DNA from: Acidimicrobiaceae bacterium
GTDB lineage: Bacteria; Actinomycetota; Acidimicrobiia; Acidimicrobiales; RAAP-2
Assembly (NCBI GenBank): GCA_003133665.1
Contig: PKYK01000022.1
Coordinates: forward strand, 1 to 58,326
Reading direction: 5' to 3'
Length of the DNA: 58,326 bases
Positions 11,312-21,046 of this stretch are shown piece after piece. Positions within the stretch are counted from its first letter, which is position 1. Every line of letters starts with the position of its first letter. A program made the position numbers and the translations under genes. The notes beneath the pieces were generated by a model, which worked only from the letters and a program-made list of their open reading frames with translations, did not search any database and was not told where the DNA came from.

Positions 11312-12165
11312 AGGTGGTCGCGGTCGGCGGTGGCCACGGCACGGCCGTGTCGCTGCGCGCGCTGCGCGGGCTCACCAATGACGTCACCGGCGTGGTGTCC
11401 GTGGCCGACGACGGCGGCTCGACCGGGCGGCTCCGGGCCTTGCTCGACGTGGCCGCCGTCGGGGACCTGCGCAAGTGTCTCGGAGCACTCGCCGATCCCG
11501 AGAATGCGCTGGCGCAGTCGTTCGAGCACCGCTTCACGGTGGGCGAACTCGACGGACACGCGGTCGGCAACCTCCTGCTCGTTGGGCTGCTCGACGCCAC
11601 TGGCAACCTGGAAGAGTCGGTGCGGGCCGTGGCCCAGTTGATGGGGGTCACCGGCACGATCGTTCCGGCCAGTTGCGAGGGCGTGGTGTTGCTCGCGAGC
11701 ACCGGGGAGGGACCGACCCGCGGCCAGAGCCAAGTGGCCCGGTCGTCGTCGATTCGACGCATCAGTGTCGAGCCCGCCAACGCCGCGGCACCCATCGTCG
11801 CCGTCGAGGCACTGGAGCGAGCCGACGTCGTGCTCATCGGTCCCGGGTCACTGTTCACCAGTGTCCTGGCGGCCTGCGTGATTCCCGGCATCCTCCAGGC
11901 GCTCGCCGGCACCAAGGCCCAGAAGATCTACGTGGCGAATCTGCGGCCACAGATCCCCGAAACCGCGGACTTCAGCCTGCAAGATCACGTCGACGCGCTG
12001 TGGGACCACGGGGTGCGACCGGACAGGGTGCTCGTCGACGTGCGCAGCACCTTCGCCCGCGAGACCTGTTCACTGGCGACCACCGTCGCCGATATCGCCG
12101 GGCGAAATGGCCTGGTGCACGATGTGCAAAAATTGGCGGGAGCGGTCCTCGCCGAGGTGCGATGA
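11308..12165 (+). CDS. yvcK: YvcK-family protein (gluconeogenesis factor / CofD-like)
   Basis: 285 residues. The N-terminus MKVVAVGGGHGTAVSLRALR is the CofD/YvcK Rossmann start, and VVSVADDGGSTGRLR follows as in the family. IGPGSLFTSVLAACV is a second family motif. YvcK binds UDP-sugars and affects cell-wall precursor flow and growth on gluconeogenic carbon in B. subtilis. Somewhat shorter than many homologues. ATGA overlap with rapZ. Only 29 bases separate it from gap, so the whiA gene that often follows yvcK is missing here. Confidence 0.93.
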   Translation: MKVVAVGGGHGTAVSLRALRGLTNDVTGVVSVADDGGSTGRLRALLDVAAVGDLRKCLGALADPENALAQSFEHRFTVGELDGHAVGNLLLVGLLDATGNLEESVRAVAQLMGVTGTIVPASCEGVVLLASTGEGPTRGQSQVARSSSIRRISVEPANAAAPIVAVEALERADVVLIGPGSLFTSVLAACVIPGILQALAGTKAQKIYVANLRPQIPETADFSLQDHVDALWDHGVRPDRVLVDVRSTFARETCSLATTVADIAGRNGLVHDVQKLAGAVLAEVR

Positions 12166-12194
12166 TTGAAGACCGGTGATATGAGGAGAGACAA

Positions 12195-13202
<1,008 letters not shown>

Positions 13203-13206
13203 CTAG

Positions 13207-14346
13207 GTGGCGTTAGTTCTCCCGTCGTTCGAACGCTGGGGCTCGCTCGTCGGCAAGCGAGTGCTCGTGCGCGTCGACTTCAACACGCCCGTCGCACTCG
13301 TGGACGGCCGCCTCGAAGTGACCGACGACTTTCGGATTCGCTCCACGGTTCCCTTGTTCGAAGAACTGCTCGAGCTCGGGGCGACGGTCGTTGCCTGCAC
13401 CCACTTCGGTCGTCCGAAGGGGAAGGTGGTCCCCGAGTTCAGCGTGGATCCGGTCCGGCGTCGCCTGAGCGAACTCTGCCCGCGCGTTTCGCTTCTCGAG
13501 AACCTCCGGTTCAACCCGGGTGAAGAGGCGAACGACCGCGCGTTCGGCGAGTCGCTGATTGCCGGATTCGACTACTACATCAACGAAGCCTTCAGCGCGT
13601 CGCACCGAGCGCACGCGTCGATCATGGTGCCCCCGACGTTGGTACCGAGCGCGGCGGGTCCGAACCTCCAGCATGAGGTGTCGACGCTGCAGTCGCTGCT
13701 GGAGAATCCCGTGCGACCGTTCGTGGCGATCGTCGGTGGCGCGAAGGTCGCGGACAAGCTGGGCATCGTGGAGGTCCTCGCGCGAAAGGCCGACACCGTG
13801 ATCGTGGGCGGTGGCATGGCCTACACCTTCGAAAAGACCCAGGGCCGCACCATTGGCTCGTCGCTCTTTGACGAGTCGCACCTGGCCCAGTGCGCCGAGT
13901 TGATGGCGGGGGGCAACGTGTTGATACCCGAGGACTCCCGGGGGCTGGCCGACGGAGCTCCGTTCGGAACCGCGGGGGGCGACGACCCGGTCGTGTACTT
14001 CGGGGCAGACATCCCCGACGGCTACGAGGGGCTCGACATCGGTCCCAAGGCGGTCGCCTCGTTTCAGAAAGTCATTGGCTCAGCGGCGACGATCCTCTGG
14101 AACGGGCCGATGGGCGTCTTTGAGGACGCGCGGTTCAGTGCCGGCACCGAGGCGGTGGCTCGCGCGGTCGCCGCGTCGAGCGCGGTCTCGGTCATCGGCG
14201 GGGGTGACTCGGTTGCGGCGCTGTGCGAGTTCGGCCTCGAGGACCAGGTGAGTTTCGTCTCGACGGGCGGCGGCGCCTCGCTCGAACTCGTCGAACACGG
14301 TGACCTCCCCGGACTCGCCGCCCTGCGTGAAAGTCCCTTTCCCTGA
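13207..14346 (+). CDS. pgk: Phosphoglycerate kinase
   Basis: 379 residues from GTG at 13207, four bases after the gap stop. Transfers phosphate from 1,3-bisphosphoglycerate to ADP. Signature RVLVRVDFNTP near the start, substrate-loop ENLRFNPGEEAND, INEAFSASHRAHAS (family: FGTAHRAHAS), hinge LWNGPMGVFE and nucleotide-site GGGDSVAA are present. A little shorter than the common ~390-400 residues, with a short N-terminal domain loop. Its stop overlaps the tpiA start (TGATG). Confidence 0.96.
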   Translation: MALVLPSFERWGSLVGKRVLVRVDFNTPVALVDGRLEVTDDFRIRSTVPLFEELLELGATVVACTHFGRPKGKVVPEFSVDPVRRRLSELCPRVSLLENLRFNPGEEANDRAFGESLIAGFDYYINEAFSASHRAHASIMVPPTLVPSAAGPNLQHEVSTLQSLLENPVRPFVAIVGGAKVADKLGIVEVLARKADTVIVGGGMAYTFEKTQGRTIGSSLFDESHLAQCAELMAGGNVLIPEDSRGLADGAPFGTAGGDDPVVYFGADIPDGYEGLDIGPKAVASFQKVIGSAATILWNGPMGVFEDARFSAGTEAVARAVAASSAVSVIGGGDSVAALCEFGLEDQVSFVSTGGGASLELVEHGDLPGLAALRESPFP

Positions 14347-15131
14347 TGAGTACGACAACTCGGCCGCTCGTGATCGGCAACTGGAAGATGAATCTCGACT
14401 TCGTGGAGTCGGTGCACCTCGGCCAGCAGATCGGCGTTCTGTTGAAGAACAAGCCGGCCGAACATACCGACGTCGTCGTGGTACCGCCGTTCGTCGACAT
14501 CCGCAGCGTGAGCTCGATCGTGACCTCGGAACGAATCCCCGTCGCCGTGGGCGCCCAACACGTCAATCCCAACGAGAACGGTGCCCACACCGGCGAGATC
14601 AGTACGTCGATGTTGAAGCGGCTGAACGTCTCGTGGGTACTCGTCGGGCACTCCGAGCGTCGTTCGATGTACGCCATGGATGACGCCGTCGTCGCGTCGA
14701 CACTGCGCGCAACCGTGCGCAGCGGACTGCAGGGCGTGCTGTGCGTCGGCGAGAACAGCGCCGTGCGCGACGCCGATGGCCAAGGGGCCTTCGTCCAGGG
14801 CCAGCTCGAGAGCGCCCTCGAGGGTTTGGACGAGAAGTTCCGCGAACAGGTGACCGTGGCCTACGAGCCGATCTGGGCGATCGGCACCGGCGCCACCGCC
14901 TCATCCGAACAGATCAGCGCCATGACGACGTTCATCCGTCAGGCACTTCGTCGTCTCGAGATGACGGACACCCGCGTGCTCTACGGCGGTTCGGTGAACG
15001 CCGACAATGCCTCGTCGATCATCAGCGAAGGTGGCGTTGACGGATTCCTCGTCGGCGGGGCCAGCCTGAAGGCGGAGTCATTCTGTGCGGTTATTCAGGC
15101 CTGTAACGACTGCTACGCTGGAAAGCGCTAA
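14346..15131 (+). CDS. tpiA: Triosephosphate isomerase
   Basis: 261 residues. Interconverts dihydroxyacetone phosphate and glyceraldehyde 3-phosphate. The catalytic Lys is in GNWKMN, the catalytic His in VLVGHSERR, the catalytic Glu and loop 6 in YEPIWAIGTG, and phosphate binding in YGGSVNADN. Start overlaps the pgk stop by one base, so translation is likely coupled. Confidence 0.97.
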   Translation: MSTTTRPLVIGNWKMNLDFVESVHLGQQIGVLLKNKPAEHTDVVVVPPFVDIRSVSSIVTSERIPVAVGAQHVNPNENGAHTGEISTSMLKRLNVSWVLVGHSERRSMYAMDDAVVASTLRATVRSGLQGVLCVGENSAVRDADGQGAFVQGQLESALEGLDEKFREQVTVAYEPIWAIGTGATASSEQISAMTTFIRQALRRLEMTDTRVLYGGSVNADNASSIISEGGVDGFLVGGASLKAESFCAVIQACNDCYAGKR

Positions 15132-15143
15132 TCGGAGGTTGTA

Positions 15144-15374
15144 ATGTTCACCTGGACATTCGTTGCTATTGAGATCATTTCGGCCATCGGGCTGATCTTT
15201 CTGGTCTTGCTGCACTCGGGTCGGGGTGGGGGAATCTCTGACTTGATGGGTGGGAGTCTGGGGGCCGCCGCCGCGGGTTCCACGGTGGTCGAGCGCAACC
15301 TTGACCGCATCACCGTGGCCGTCGCGCTGGTCTTCACGTTTGCCACGCTGACGCTTGACCTACGTCTGCAGTAG
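15144..15374 (+). CDS. secG: Preprotein translocase subunit SecG
   Basis: 76 residues with a good ribosome site (ATCGGAGGT) before the ATG. Two membrane helices flank the SecG loop, which reads VLLHSGRGGGISDLMGG, the family signature. SecG stimulates SecYE-mediated protein export. tpiA-secG adjacency is common in Gram-positive bacteria. Followed 5 bases later by an exported protein. Confidence 0.92.
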   Translation: MFTWTFVAIEIISAIGLIFLVLLHSGRGGGISDLMGGSLGAAAAGSTVVERNLDRITVAVALVFTFATLTLDLRLQ

Positions 15375-15379
15375 GTACC

Positions 15380-17041
15380 ATGATCCCGCGCGGATCGTTC
15401 TTTCGAGGCACTCTCGTACTCCTCGCGCTCATAGGCGTCCTGGGCCAATTCGCGTCCGCGAACGCCGCCCCTTCGACGCCCGTGAGCGACAATTCGAAGA
15501 CCATCACGATCTCGCTGCCGGGCCCGTTCAACGGATGTACCTTCCTCGACTCCGGCGCGAACCCGACGTCGAACGCCGTGCTGGATCTGGTGCGACCCTC
15601 GGCCTTTCTCACCAGCGCCAACGGCAATCTCGTCGGTGAGAGTGGAGCGATGGCGACGGCGGAGCTCACGTCGCTCCAACCCGAGACGGTCGTGTACACG
15701 ATCTCCCCGAACCAGCACTGGAGCAACGGGTCCGTGTTCAGCGGGCGCGACCTCGTGGCCTGGTGGCAGCGCGCCCGGATCCTCGCCAGCGTGCACAGTG
15801 ATGGGTACCGGGCGATCAAATCCATGAAGGTCAGCACGGACGGGTTGACGGTCACGGCCGTGTTCGCGACGCCGTACGCCGACTGGAATCTGCTCTTTCG
15901 CGACATCGAGGCGAGCGGAGTGGCCGCCGGTTGTTCGCTGGCGAGCCTGGTGAGTCGTCCGTCACTTGGTCCGTACAAGGTGACGAACGCGACTCCCACA
16001 CGAATCGTCCTCACAATGAACACGAAGTGGGCGAACGACCTGAATCGATTCGGGCGAATCGTGCTCACGACGAGCAACGCGATTCCGTCCAACGTCACCA
16101 CTCCGTTCGCCAACTACTCACTGGTGGTCGACCGTGCCCAAGTGCAGGCGTTGAGCGCGCATCCCTCGGTCCTGAGCCATATCGGCACCTCCAGCAACAT
16201 CGGAGAGATCACGTACGCCTCTGGACGTCCCCTCACGATGTCGTTAGCCGTCCGGGAGGCGCTCAGCTGGTCCCTCAATCGCCAGGCGTTGATCAACCAA
16301 CTGTGGGGCTCGGTCACGTTCTCTCCCTCGGTCGCCGCGTCGGCCCTCTTCTCGCAGGGTCAGAGTGCCTACCCCGGAAACAACGGCAGCGGACCTTCAA
16401 CGCAATCGACCACCACCACGGTCTCATCCGGCGCCAGCAGTGCGTCGGGGCTCAGCGACTGCTTGGCGTGTGCCTATGGCGTCTTGCGGGCGGCCGGTTA
16501 CCGGCATACGGCTGCGGGCTGGGTGAACGCGAATGGCGGGGCACTGACTCTGAAGTTGGCCGTGGGACCGAGCAACCTCGATAGGGCCACCGCTACTTCT
16601 GTTGTGAAGCAATGGTCGGCGGCAGGAATTTCGACTTCAGTCATGAACATGAGCAGTGATGTGGCCGCAGCGATAAGCGTGGCGTCCAATGGCGCCGACG
16701 CCGCCATCTTCACGCGACCAACCTTGACGGCGCCTTCGTACACGGCGCGTTCGTGGAGCGGTCCGCCATATAGCGACACGTATCCCAGTGGTGTCCGCTC
16801 AGCGAGTGTCTCGTCCCTCTTCGCGCAGGCGGTGAAGAGCTTCAACCCGGTCGCAGCGAACGCTATTTGGCTTTCTCTCGACCAATCGATAATGAATTCC
16901 TATTGGGTTCGGCCTCTCTTCACTGCGCCGTCGTTGGTGGAGTGGGCCAGCACAGTCACGGGAGTGTCCGGCGGCCTTTCGGTTTCAGGTTTTCTCGATC
17001 AAGAGACGAATTGGAGTAGCGCGCCGATCCCGCAGGGATAA
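15380..17041 (+). CDS. Extracellular solute-binding protein, family 5-like (peptide-binding type)
   Basis: 553 residues with a Sec signal peptide (start MIPRGSFFRGTLVLLALIG, likely cut after SANA). There is no lipobox Cys at the cleavage site, so it may be secreted or anchored another way. The mature part has SBP_bac_5 hallmarks: QHWSNGSVFSGRDLVAWWQRA (family: W-S-D-G-x-P-F-T-A-x-D-V), LSWSLNRQALINQLWG (A-x-x-x-A-I-D-R), and a late segment with IWLSLDQSIMNSYWVRPLF. A Ser/Thr-rich insert follows NNGSGPSTQSTTT. It could serve the Opp importer at 1-3036, but it is 12 kb away, so this link is inference. Ends 43 bases before tRNA-Leu. Confidence 0.8.
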   Translation: MIPRGSFFRGTLVLLALIGVLGQFASANAAPSTPVSDNSKTITISLPGPFNGCTFLDSGANPTSNAVLDLVRPSAFLTSANGNLVGESGAMATAELTSLQPETVVYTISPNQHWSNGSVFSGRDLVAWWQRARILASVHSDGYRAIKSMKVSTDGLTVTAVFATPYADWNLLFRDIEASGVAAGCSLASLVSRPSLGPYKVTNATPTRIVLTMNTKWANDLNRFGRIVLTTSNAIPSNVTTPFANYSLVVDRAQVQALSAHPSVLSHIGTSSNIGEITYASGRPLTMSLAVREALSWSLNRQALINQLWGSVTFSPSVAASALFSQGQSAYPGNNGSGPSTQSTTTTVSSGASSASGLSDCLACAYGVLRAAGYRHTAAGWVNANGGALTLKLAVGPSNLDRATATSVVKQWSAAGISTSVMNMSSDVAAAISVASNGADAAIFTRPTLTAPSYTARSWSGPPYSDTYPSGVRSASVSSLFAQAVKSFNPVAANAIWLSLDQSIMNSYWVRPLFTAPSLVEWASTVTGVSGGLSVSGFLDQETNWSSAPIPQG

Positions 17042-17084
17042 GTCAACGATGACTATTGACCAACCGGCTAATGTGGAGATTCGC

Positions 17085-17168
17085 GTCGGAGTGGCGGAAT
17101 AGGCAGACGCGCCAGCTTGAGGGGCTGGTGCCCTTAGGGGCGTGCGGGTTCAAGTCCCGCCTCCGACA
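17085..17168 (+). tRNA. tRNA-Leu (anticodon GAG)
   Basis: A class II tRNA folds from 17085: acceptor arms GTCGGAG and CTCCGAC pair perfectly, discriminator base A at 17168. Anticodon stem CCAGC/GCTGG encloses loop TTGAGGG, giving anticodon GAG (Leu CUC/CUU). A long variable arm (TGCCCTTAGGGGCG) and T-arm GCGGGTTCAAGTCCCGC complete it. CCA is not encoded; the next bases are CTA. Its 3' end is the sequence echoed by the dispersed repeats downstream. Confidence 0.96.
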
Positions 17169-17491
17169 CTAGGCAGGGCAGCCTGCGGGTGCTGTGCTAC
17201 AGAGAACGCACCCCTCTTTGTCGTGACCTGGGGTTGACGCCTATGAGAGCCATCGATCCCGACAGCGACGGACCACGAGCGGCCGCGTATACAGATGATG
17301 CGCCACTGGAGTCAACGGAGGTTCCGAATCAAGGCCTTTATCCCGGGACCGAAGTATTCAATTGCTCCAAAGTGCGTTTACCATCATCCCGCTAGAAGAA
17401 GTTGCGCTCCGCACTCGTCTATGGCTTGCCACACAATGCCGCAACCGCCGAGCTCAACTCAATGGATGCACTTCCAACGTCATCTGGAGAG
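17169..17491. other. Gap between tRNA-Leu and the first accessory gene
   Basis: Apart from the possible terminator, no gene or repeat is supported. Short open frames here have no ribosome site and no family likeness. This is the junction between the conserved core and the accessory region. Confidence 0.6.
17187..17220 (+). terminator. Possible terminator after tRNA-Leu
   Basis: Stem GGGTGC (17187-17192) pairs with GCACCC (17208-17213) around a 15-base loop, followed by CTCTTTG, a weak T run. Plausible end for the tRNA transcript; low T content limits confidence. Confidence 0.45.
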
Positions 17492-18712
17492 TTACACCTT
17501 CTTAGATCTATGTACTTCGGGTAATGGTGCAGGCCGCCCCAACAGATAACCTTGAGCGAAGTTAACGCCTAGTTCCTTCAAGGTGGCCCGCTCTTCTGGC
17601 TCCTCGACGCCCTCCGCGACAAGAACGCTGTTGGTCTCTAGAGTGAAGGCAACCAACGCCGACGCCAGTGCTCGCCGAGCCGGATCCCGATCGATGCCGC
17701 GGCACAAGGAGATGTCCAGCTTGACGTAGTCAGGAGCCAAATCGAGAATATGGCGGAGACTGGCAAATCCCGCACCGGTATCGTCCACCGACAGCATCGC
17801 TCCTAGCTCTCTGAAGGATTCAAGGGCCCGTTGAATCGCTTGGTAGTCCTCGATGACGACGTGTTCGGTGAGTTCCACCACGACTCGTTCCCAGGGGACG
17901 TCTGAGCCGAGCCCAGCCCGCCAGTCGGCCAGAATCGTGGCCGGAGACAGATTGATGCCGAGCAACTGGTCGGACGCCAATCGCGGCAGATGGGAGAGCG
18001 CGGTCTGGGCGGCCTGAACCTCGAGTTCGCGACCTAGACCAACCTCTTCGGCTTCAGCGAACCAGTGGTTCGGACCTCGGATCGGTTCGTCGTCAAAGCG
18101 TGCCAGTGCCTCGTAGCCAATGGTTCGTCCATCGCGCAAATCGACGACCGGTTGAAACAACATGCGCGGCCCCCCGAGAGTCATCACCTTCTCGATGCGG
18201 GCCCGCCGCACGTCCCACGAGTCCTCGGTTCCCACGGAATTCACGTCCAGGACATCGAGATGATCTTGGAGTCGCGATCTTTCCCGGCGAAGTTCCAAAT
18301 AGGTCCAGCGCGTGCGCAACAGGTTGCGGACGCGCAGCGTGACCTCCGTGACGTCGAAAGGCTTTGTCAAGAAGTCATGTGCGCCCAGTTGCAGAGCGCG
18401 ATGGACGGCCTCTCTACCCGTGTCCGCCGTGACGACCAACACGGGTAGGAACTCTCCTGCGGCATGACGATTGATCACCTTCAGCAACTCGAACCCGTCC
18501 ACGTGAGGCATGTGAAGATCCAGCAGGATCATGTCGGGCCGACAATCCAATAGCAACGTCGTTATCTCACGCGAATCGTTGCAGACTGCAACGGAACCCA
18601 GCCCGGCTCGCGTCAGAACCTGGTCCAAGAGGGATGTGTTCGCAATGTTGTCGTCAACGACCAGAATCCTTGCGTCGTCAAACCCCGGCAAGCGATTCAA
18701 TCCAGCTGTCAA
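17492..18712 (-). CDS. Response regulator with EAL (c-di-GMP phosphodiesterase) output
   Basis: 406 residues. Receiver domain at about 14-135 with acidic pocket D20/D21, phosphoacceptor D65 in MILLDLHMPH and Lys 117 in LTKPF. EAL domain at about 180-400: YEALAR with E201-A202-L203, VELTEH, DDTGAGFASL (both Asp kept; family DDFGTG), KLDIS, EGVE, and GYLLGRP. The catalytic set looks complete, so c-di-GMP hydrolysis is likely, switched by phosphorylation. The start overlaps the stop of the hybrid kinase (ATGA, 18709-18712), which is therefore the probable phosphodonor. Confidence 0.9.
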   Translation of the reverse strand: MTAGLNRLPGFDDARILVVDDNIANTSLLDQVLTRAGLGSVAVCNDSREITTLLLDCRPDMILLDLHMPHVDGFELLKVINRHAAGEFLPVLVVTADTGREAVHRALQLGAHDFLTKPFDVTEVTLRVRNLLRTRWTYLELRRERSRLQDHLDVLDVNSVGTEDSWDVRRARIEKVMTLGGPRMLFQPVVDLRDGRTIGYEALARFDDEPIRGPNHWFAEAEEVGLGRELEVQAAQTALSHLPRLASDQLLGINLSPATILADWRAGLGSDVPWERVVVELTEHVVIEDYQAIQRALESFRELGAMLSVDDTGAGFASLRHILDLAPDYVKLDISLCRGIDRDPARRALASALVAFTLETNSVLVAEGVEEPEERATLKELGVNFAQGYLLGRPAPLPEVHRSKKV

Positions 18713-20289
18713 GGGACCGCTCCTTCCATCCTGTGCGGATCGTCGAACCAGCGCAGCAACTCTTCCACGTCAAATGGCTTGGTGAGGTAGCCGGAGGCAC
18801 CCATCTCCAGGATCCGTCGAATCTGCCCGGGACTGGCATCGGCGCTCACGACCACGGTGGGGATGTCCTTGGTAGTGACCTCTGCCTGCAATCGCCGTAG
18901 AACCTCCTCACCTGACATATCGGGCAAGTGGAGGTCCAAGAGGATCAGGTCGGGCTGAGACGAGGAGATCAGTTCCAGCCCGAGTCGACCCTGCATTGCG
19001 TGAATCAGTTTGACTCCTCGATGACGAGCCGCAAGCTGTTCCATCAACCGCAGGTTCGCGAGATTGTCCTCGATATAAATAACTCTCAACTGCGAATAGC
19101 GACCTGGAGCGGTGGCAGTCGAACTCACGGCGCCCGCTGCCGGCGAACCTTGCTCACCGGGTTGTGGTCCAGCGGTTTCGACTCTCGGCAGCAGAACCGT
19201 GAAACTACTGCCGACGCCAGGAGCTGATTCAACCTCAATGCGACCACCCATCAGCTGGACTAGTCGCTGCGACAACGCCAAACCGACTCCAGTGCCCTCC
19301 TCGCCGGTGTTCTCTCGACCCAGCCGGTCAAAAGGGGTGAACAATCGCTCTAACTCCTCAGCGCCGATTCCGATTCCGGTGTCAGAGACCGTGATGGCAA
19401 ACTCGCCGCCTGGCCGGGTAGAGCAGGTTAGCCTGATCTCGCCAGAGTTGCGGTTGTACTTGATCGCGTTCGACACGAAATTCAGCAGTACCTGCTTGAA
19501 GCGCTGTCGATCGGCCAGCACATGCTCGTGACAGACATCCCCCACTGGCGTTAGCACCGTAAGATTGCGCGCCGCGACTAGGGGCACCACCAGGTCCATC
19601 ACCTCGTCCATCACGTCTGACACCAACACGGGCTCCGTGGACAGTGCTAGTTCGCCTGAATCGATTCGTGAGATGTCCAATACCTCATTGATCAGATCCA
19701 GCAGGTGCCGCCCGCCGTGGATGATCTGGCGCACCGACTCATGCTGATTCTCACTCAACTCATCCATTTCCAGCAGTTGCGCAAACCCCAGAATCGCGTT
19801 CATCGGTGTTCGCAACTCGTGGCTCATCCGAGACAGGAACTCGGTCTTGGCCGCATTGGCCCGCACCGCCTCCGCCCGTGCGGACGCCTCGGCCCGTTGT
19901 GCATCCTTCTGCGCCGTAATGTCGGTCACCACTACGGCGACGAGTGGTGGATCGCCTGGCGCGACCTCGACCTGCTGATACCGTGTCCACACCCAACGCA
20001 CCTCGCCGTCGGAACGGATGATTCGGTACTCGACCTCGACCCGCGGGGCGTGGCCAGCCTCCTCCATCGTCTTTCGGACGAATTCGGCGTCGTCGGGATG
20101 GGTGAATGAAAGAAAGTGCGCTGGATCGGCGACTGCTTCGTCAGCGGTCAGTCCGAAGACCTTCTCCACGGCTGGGCTGATGTAGACGTATCGGTATGGC
20201 GCTGCGGTCCGAAGTATGAAGACCTCGTCGATGTTGTTCACCAATTGACGAAACCGTTCCTCACTCTCTTGCATCGCCCTACGGTTCAC
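18709..20289 (-). CDS. Hybrid sensor histidine kinase (PAS-HisKA-HATPase-REC)
   Basis: 526 residues from GTG at 20289. PAS domain at ~7-125, HisKA with phosphorylated His 157 in FLSRMSHELRTP, HATPase with N-box NFVSNAIKYN (~270), G1 SDTGIGIG and G2 GTGVGLALS, then a linker and a receiver domain (~400-520) with D452 in LLDLHLPDMSG and Lys in LTKPFD. Paired with the EAL regulator downstream. Upstream sequence encodes another PAS domain in a different frame (20300-20656), and the expected PAS end is split by two frame changes. So this is either the intact 3' part of a broken longer gene, or the gene is whole and the assembly has two indels. Confidence 0.85.
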   Translation of the reverse strand: MNRRAMQESEERFRQLVNNIDEVFILRTAAPYRYVYISPAVEKVFGLTADEAVADPAHFLSFTHPDDAEFVRKTMEEAGHAPRVEVEYRIIRSDGEVRWVWTRYQQVEVAPGDPPLVAVVVTDITAQKDAQRAEASARAEAVRANAAKTEFLSRMSHELRTPMNAILGFAQLLEMDELSENQHESVRQIIHGGRHLLDLINEVLDISRIDSGELALSTEPVLVSDVMDEVMDLVVPLVAARNLTVLTPVGDVCHEHVLADRQRFKQVLLNFVSNAIKYNRNSGEIRLTCSTRPGGEFAITVSDTGIGIGAEELERLFTPFDRLGRENTGEEGTGVGLALSQRLVQLMGGRIEVESAPGVGSSFTVLLPRVETAGPQPGEQGSPAAGAVSSTATAPGRYSQLRVIYIEDNLANLRLMEQLAARHRGVKLIHAMQGRLGLELISSSQPDLILLDLHLPDMSGEEVLRRLQAEVTTKDIPTVVVSADASPGQIRRILEMGASGYLTKPFDVEELLRWFDDPHRMEGAVP

Positions 20290-20299
20290 TTTTTCGACC

Positions 20300-20656
20300 T
20301 CAAATCAAGGACCATTCCGGTGAACATCGGCTGCCCATCAATGGGATACTCCCAACCGAGATGCGCGCTGGAACGAGAGTGCCGTCCTTTCGCCGCCCCG
20401 TGACCTCCCGGCCCGCACCGATGACCTGGGCGTCACCCAAACTGAAGTACCGGGTTAAGTGGCCGTCACGCTTACTTTGATCTGTCTCGGGGGCGAGCAC
20501 TGACACGTTGTGGCTAGCGACTGCGCCGCACTCGAGTCCAAACAGGTGCTCAGCCGCAGGGCTGACGGTCTGGACTACGCCGTGTGAATCAATCGTGATG
20601 ATTCCAGCGACCGACGCTTCGCCTGTTGAATGCAAAATGCCGAGTGAGTTTGGCAA
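20300..20656 (-). pseudogene. PAS domain split by frameshift from the histidine kinase
   Basis: An open frame of ~118 codons encodes a PAS domain (GIITIDSHGVVQTVSPAAEHLFG; GRRKDGTLVPARISVGSIP). After IP the frame goes wrong: one base further the text reads PIDGQPMFTGMVLDL, the normal end of a PAS domain, which then runs into the kinase frame (EVEKVNRRAMQESEERF) after a second shift. The loss of one C in an ATCCC run near 20338 explains the first shift. Either a real decay of the kinase N-terminus or an assembly error. Start is unclear (TTG at 20656). Confidence 0.6.
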
Positions 20657-20812
20657 ATCCCCCCGATCGTTTGCCCTACTTCTTAGACTATAAGCGGGAA
20701 AGCACTTCTCGGTTCAACGGACCAGTTCACGATTCAATGGTTTCTCCAGCAGCCCCGTTCGGTTTGCTGGAGACGACCTGCCGACCCCAATCAAGCTTGA
20801 AGCAGGAGAAGT

Positions 20813-20859
20813 CGCCAGTGCAAGGTGGCAGAACTGTTACGTCGGGCCTCCGACACCAA
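20813..20859 (+). repeat. tRNA-Leu-3'-like dispersed repeat, copy 1
   Basis: Well-kept copy. GCCA (20814-20817) pairs with TGGC (20826-20829); GTCGG (20841-20845) pairs with CCGAC (20850-20854) across GCCT; ends GACACCA. The last 13 bases match the tRNA-Leu 3' end with CCA. Lies upstream of the kinase and before the membrane-protein gene. Confidence 0.9.
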
Positions 20860-21046
20860 CAATCCGACTCACTCTGAGTCGGCCATTCGCTTGATGATTG
20901 GCACCGAATTCGGATGGATGCAGTTTGCGGGTGCTGTGATAGACGTAACCCACCCGCCGCCTTCCGAGCTAGTGATGCTGGACCAATTCGAAGACGGGCA
21001 TACGGTCGCAAGACGTGCGGAAGGGCCCTTAATAGGAGGAACCAGC

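Noticed and set aside
17056..17084. Promoter for tRNA-Leu
   Set aside because: TTGACC at 17056-17061 is a fair -35 box but no good -10 is found at the right distance.
17189..17549. Short plus-strand ORFs right after tRNA-Leu
   Set aside because: No ribosome site, no family likeness, and codon use does not look coding.
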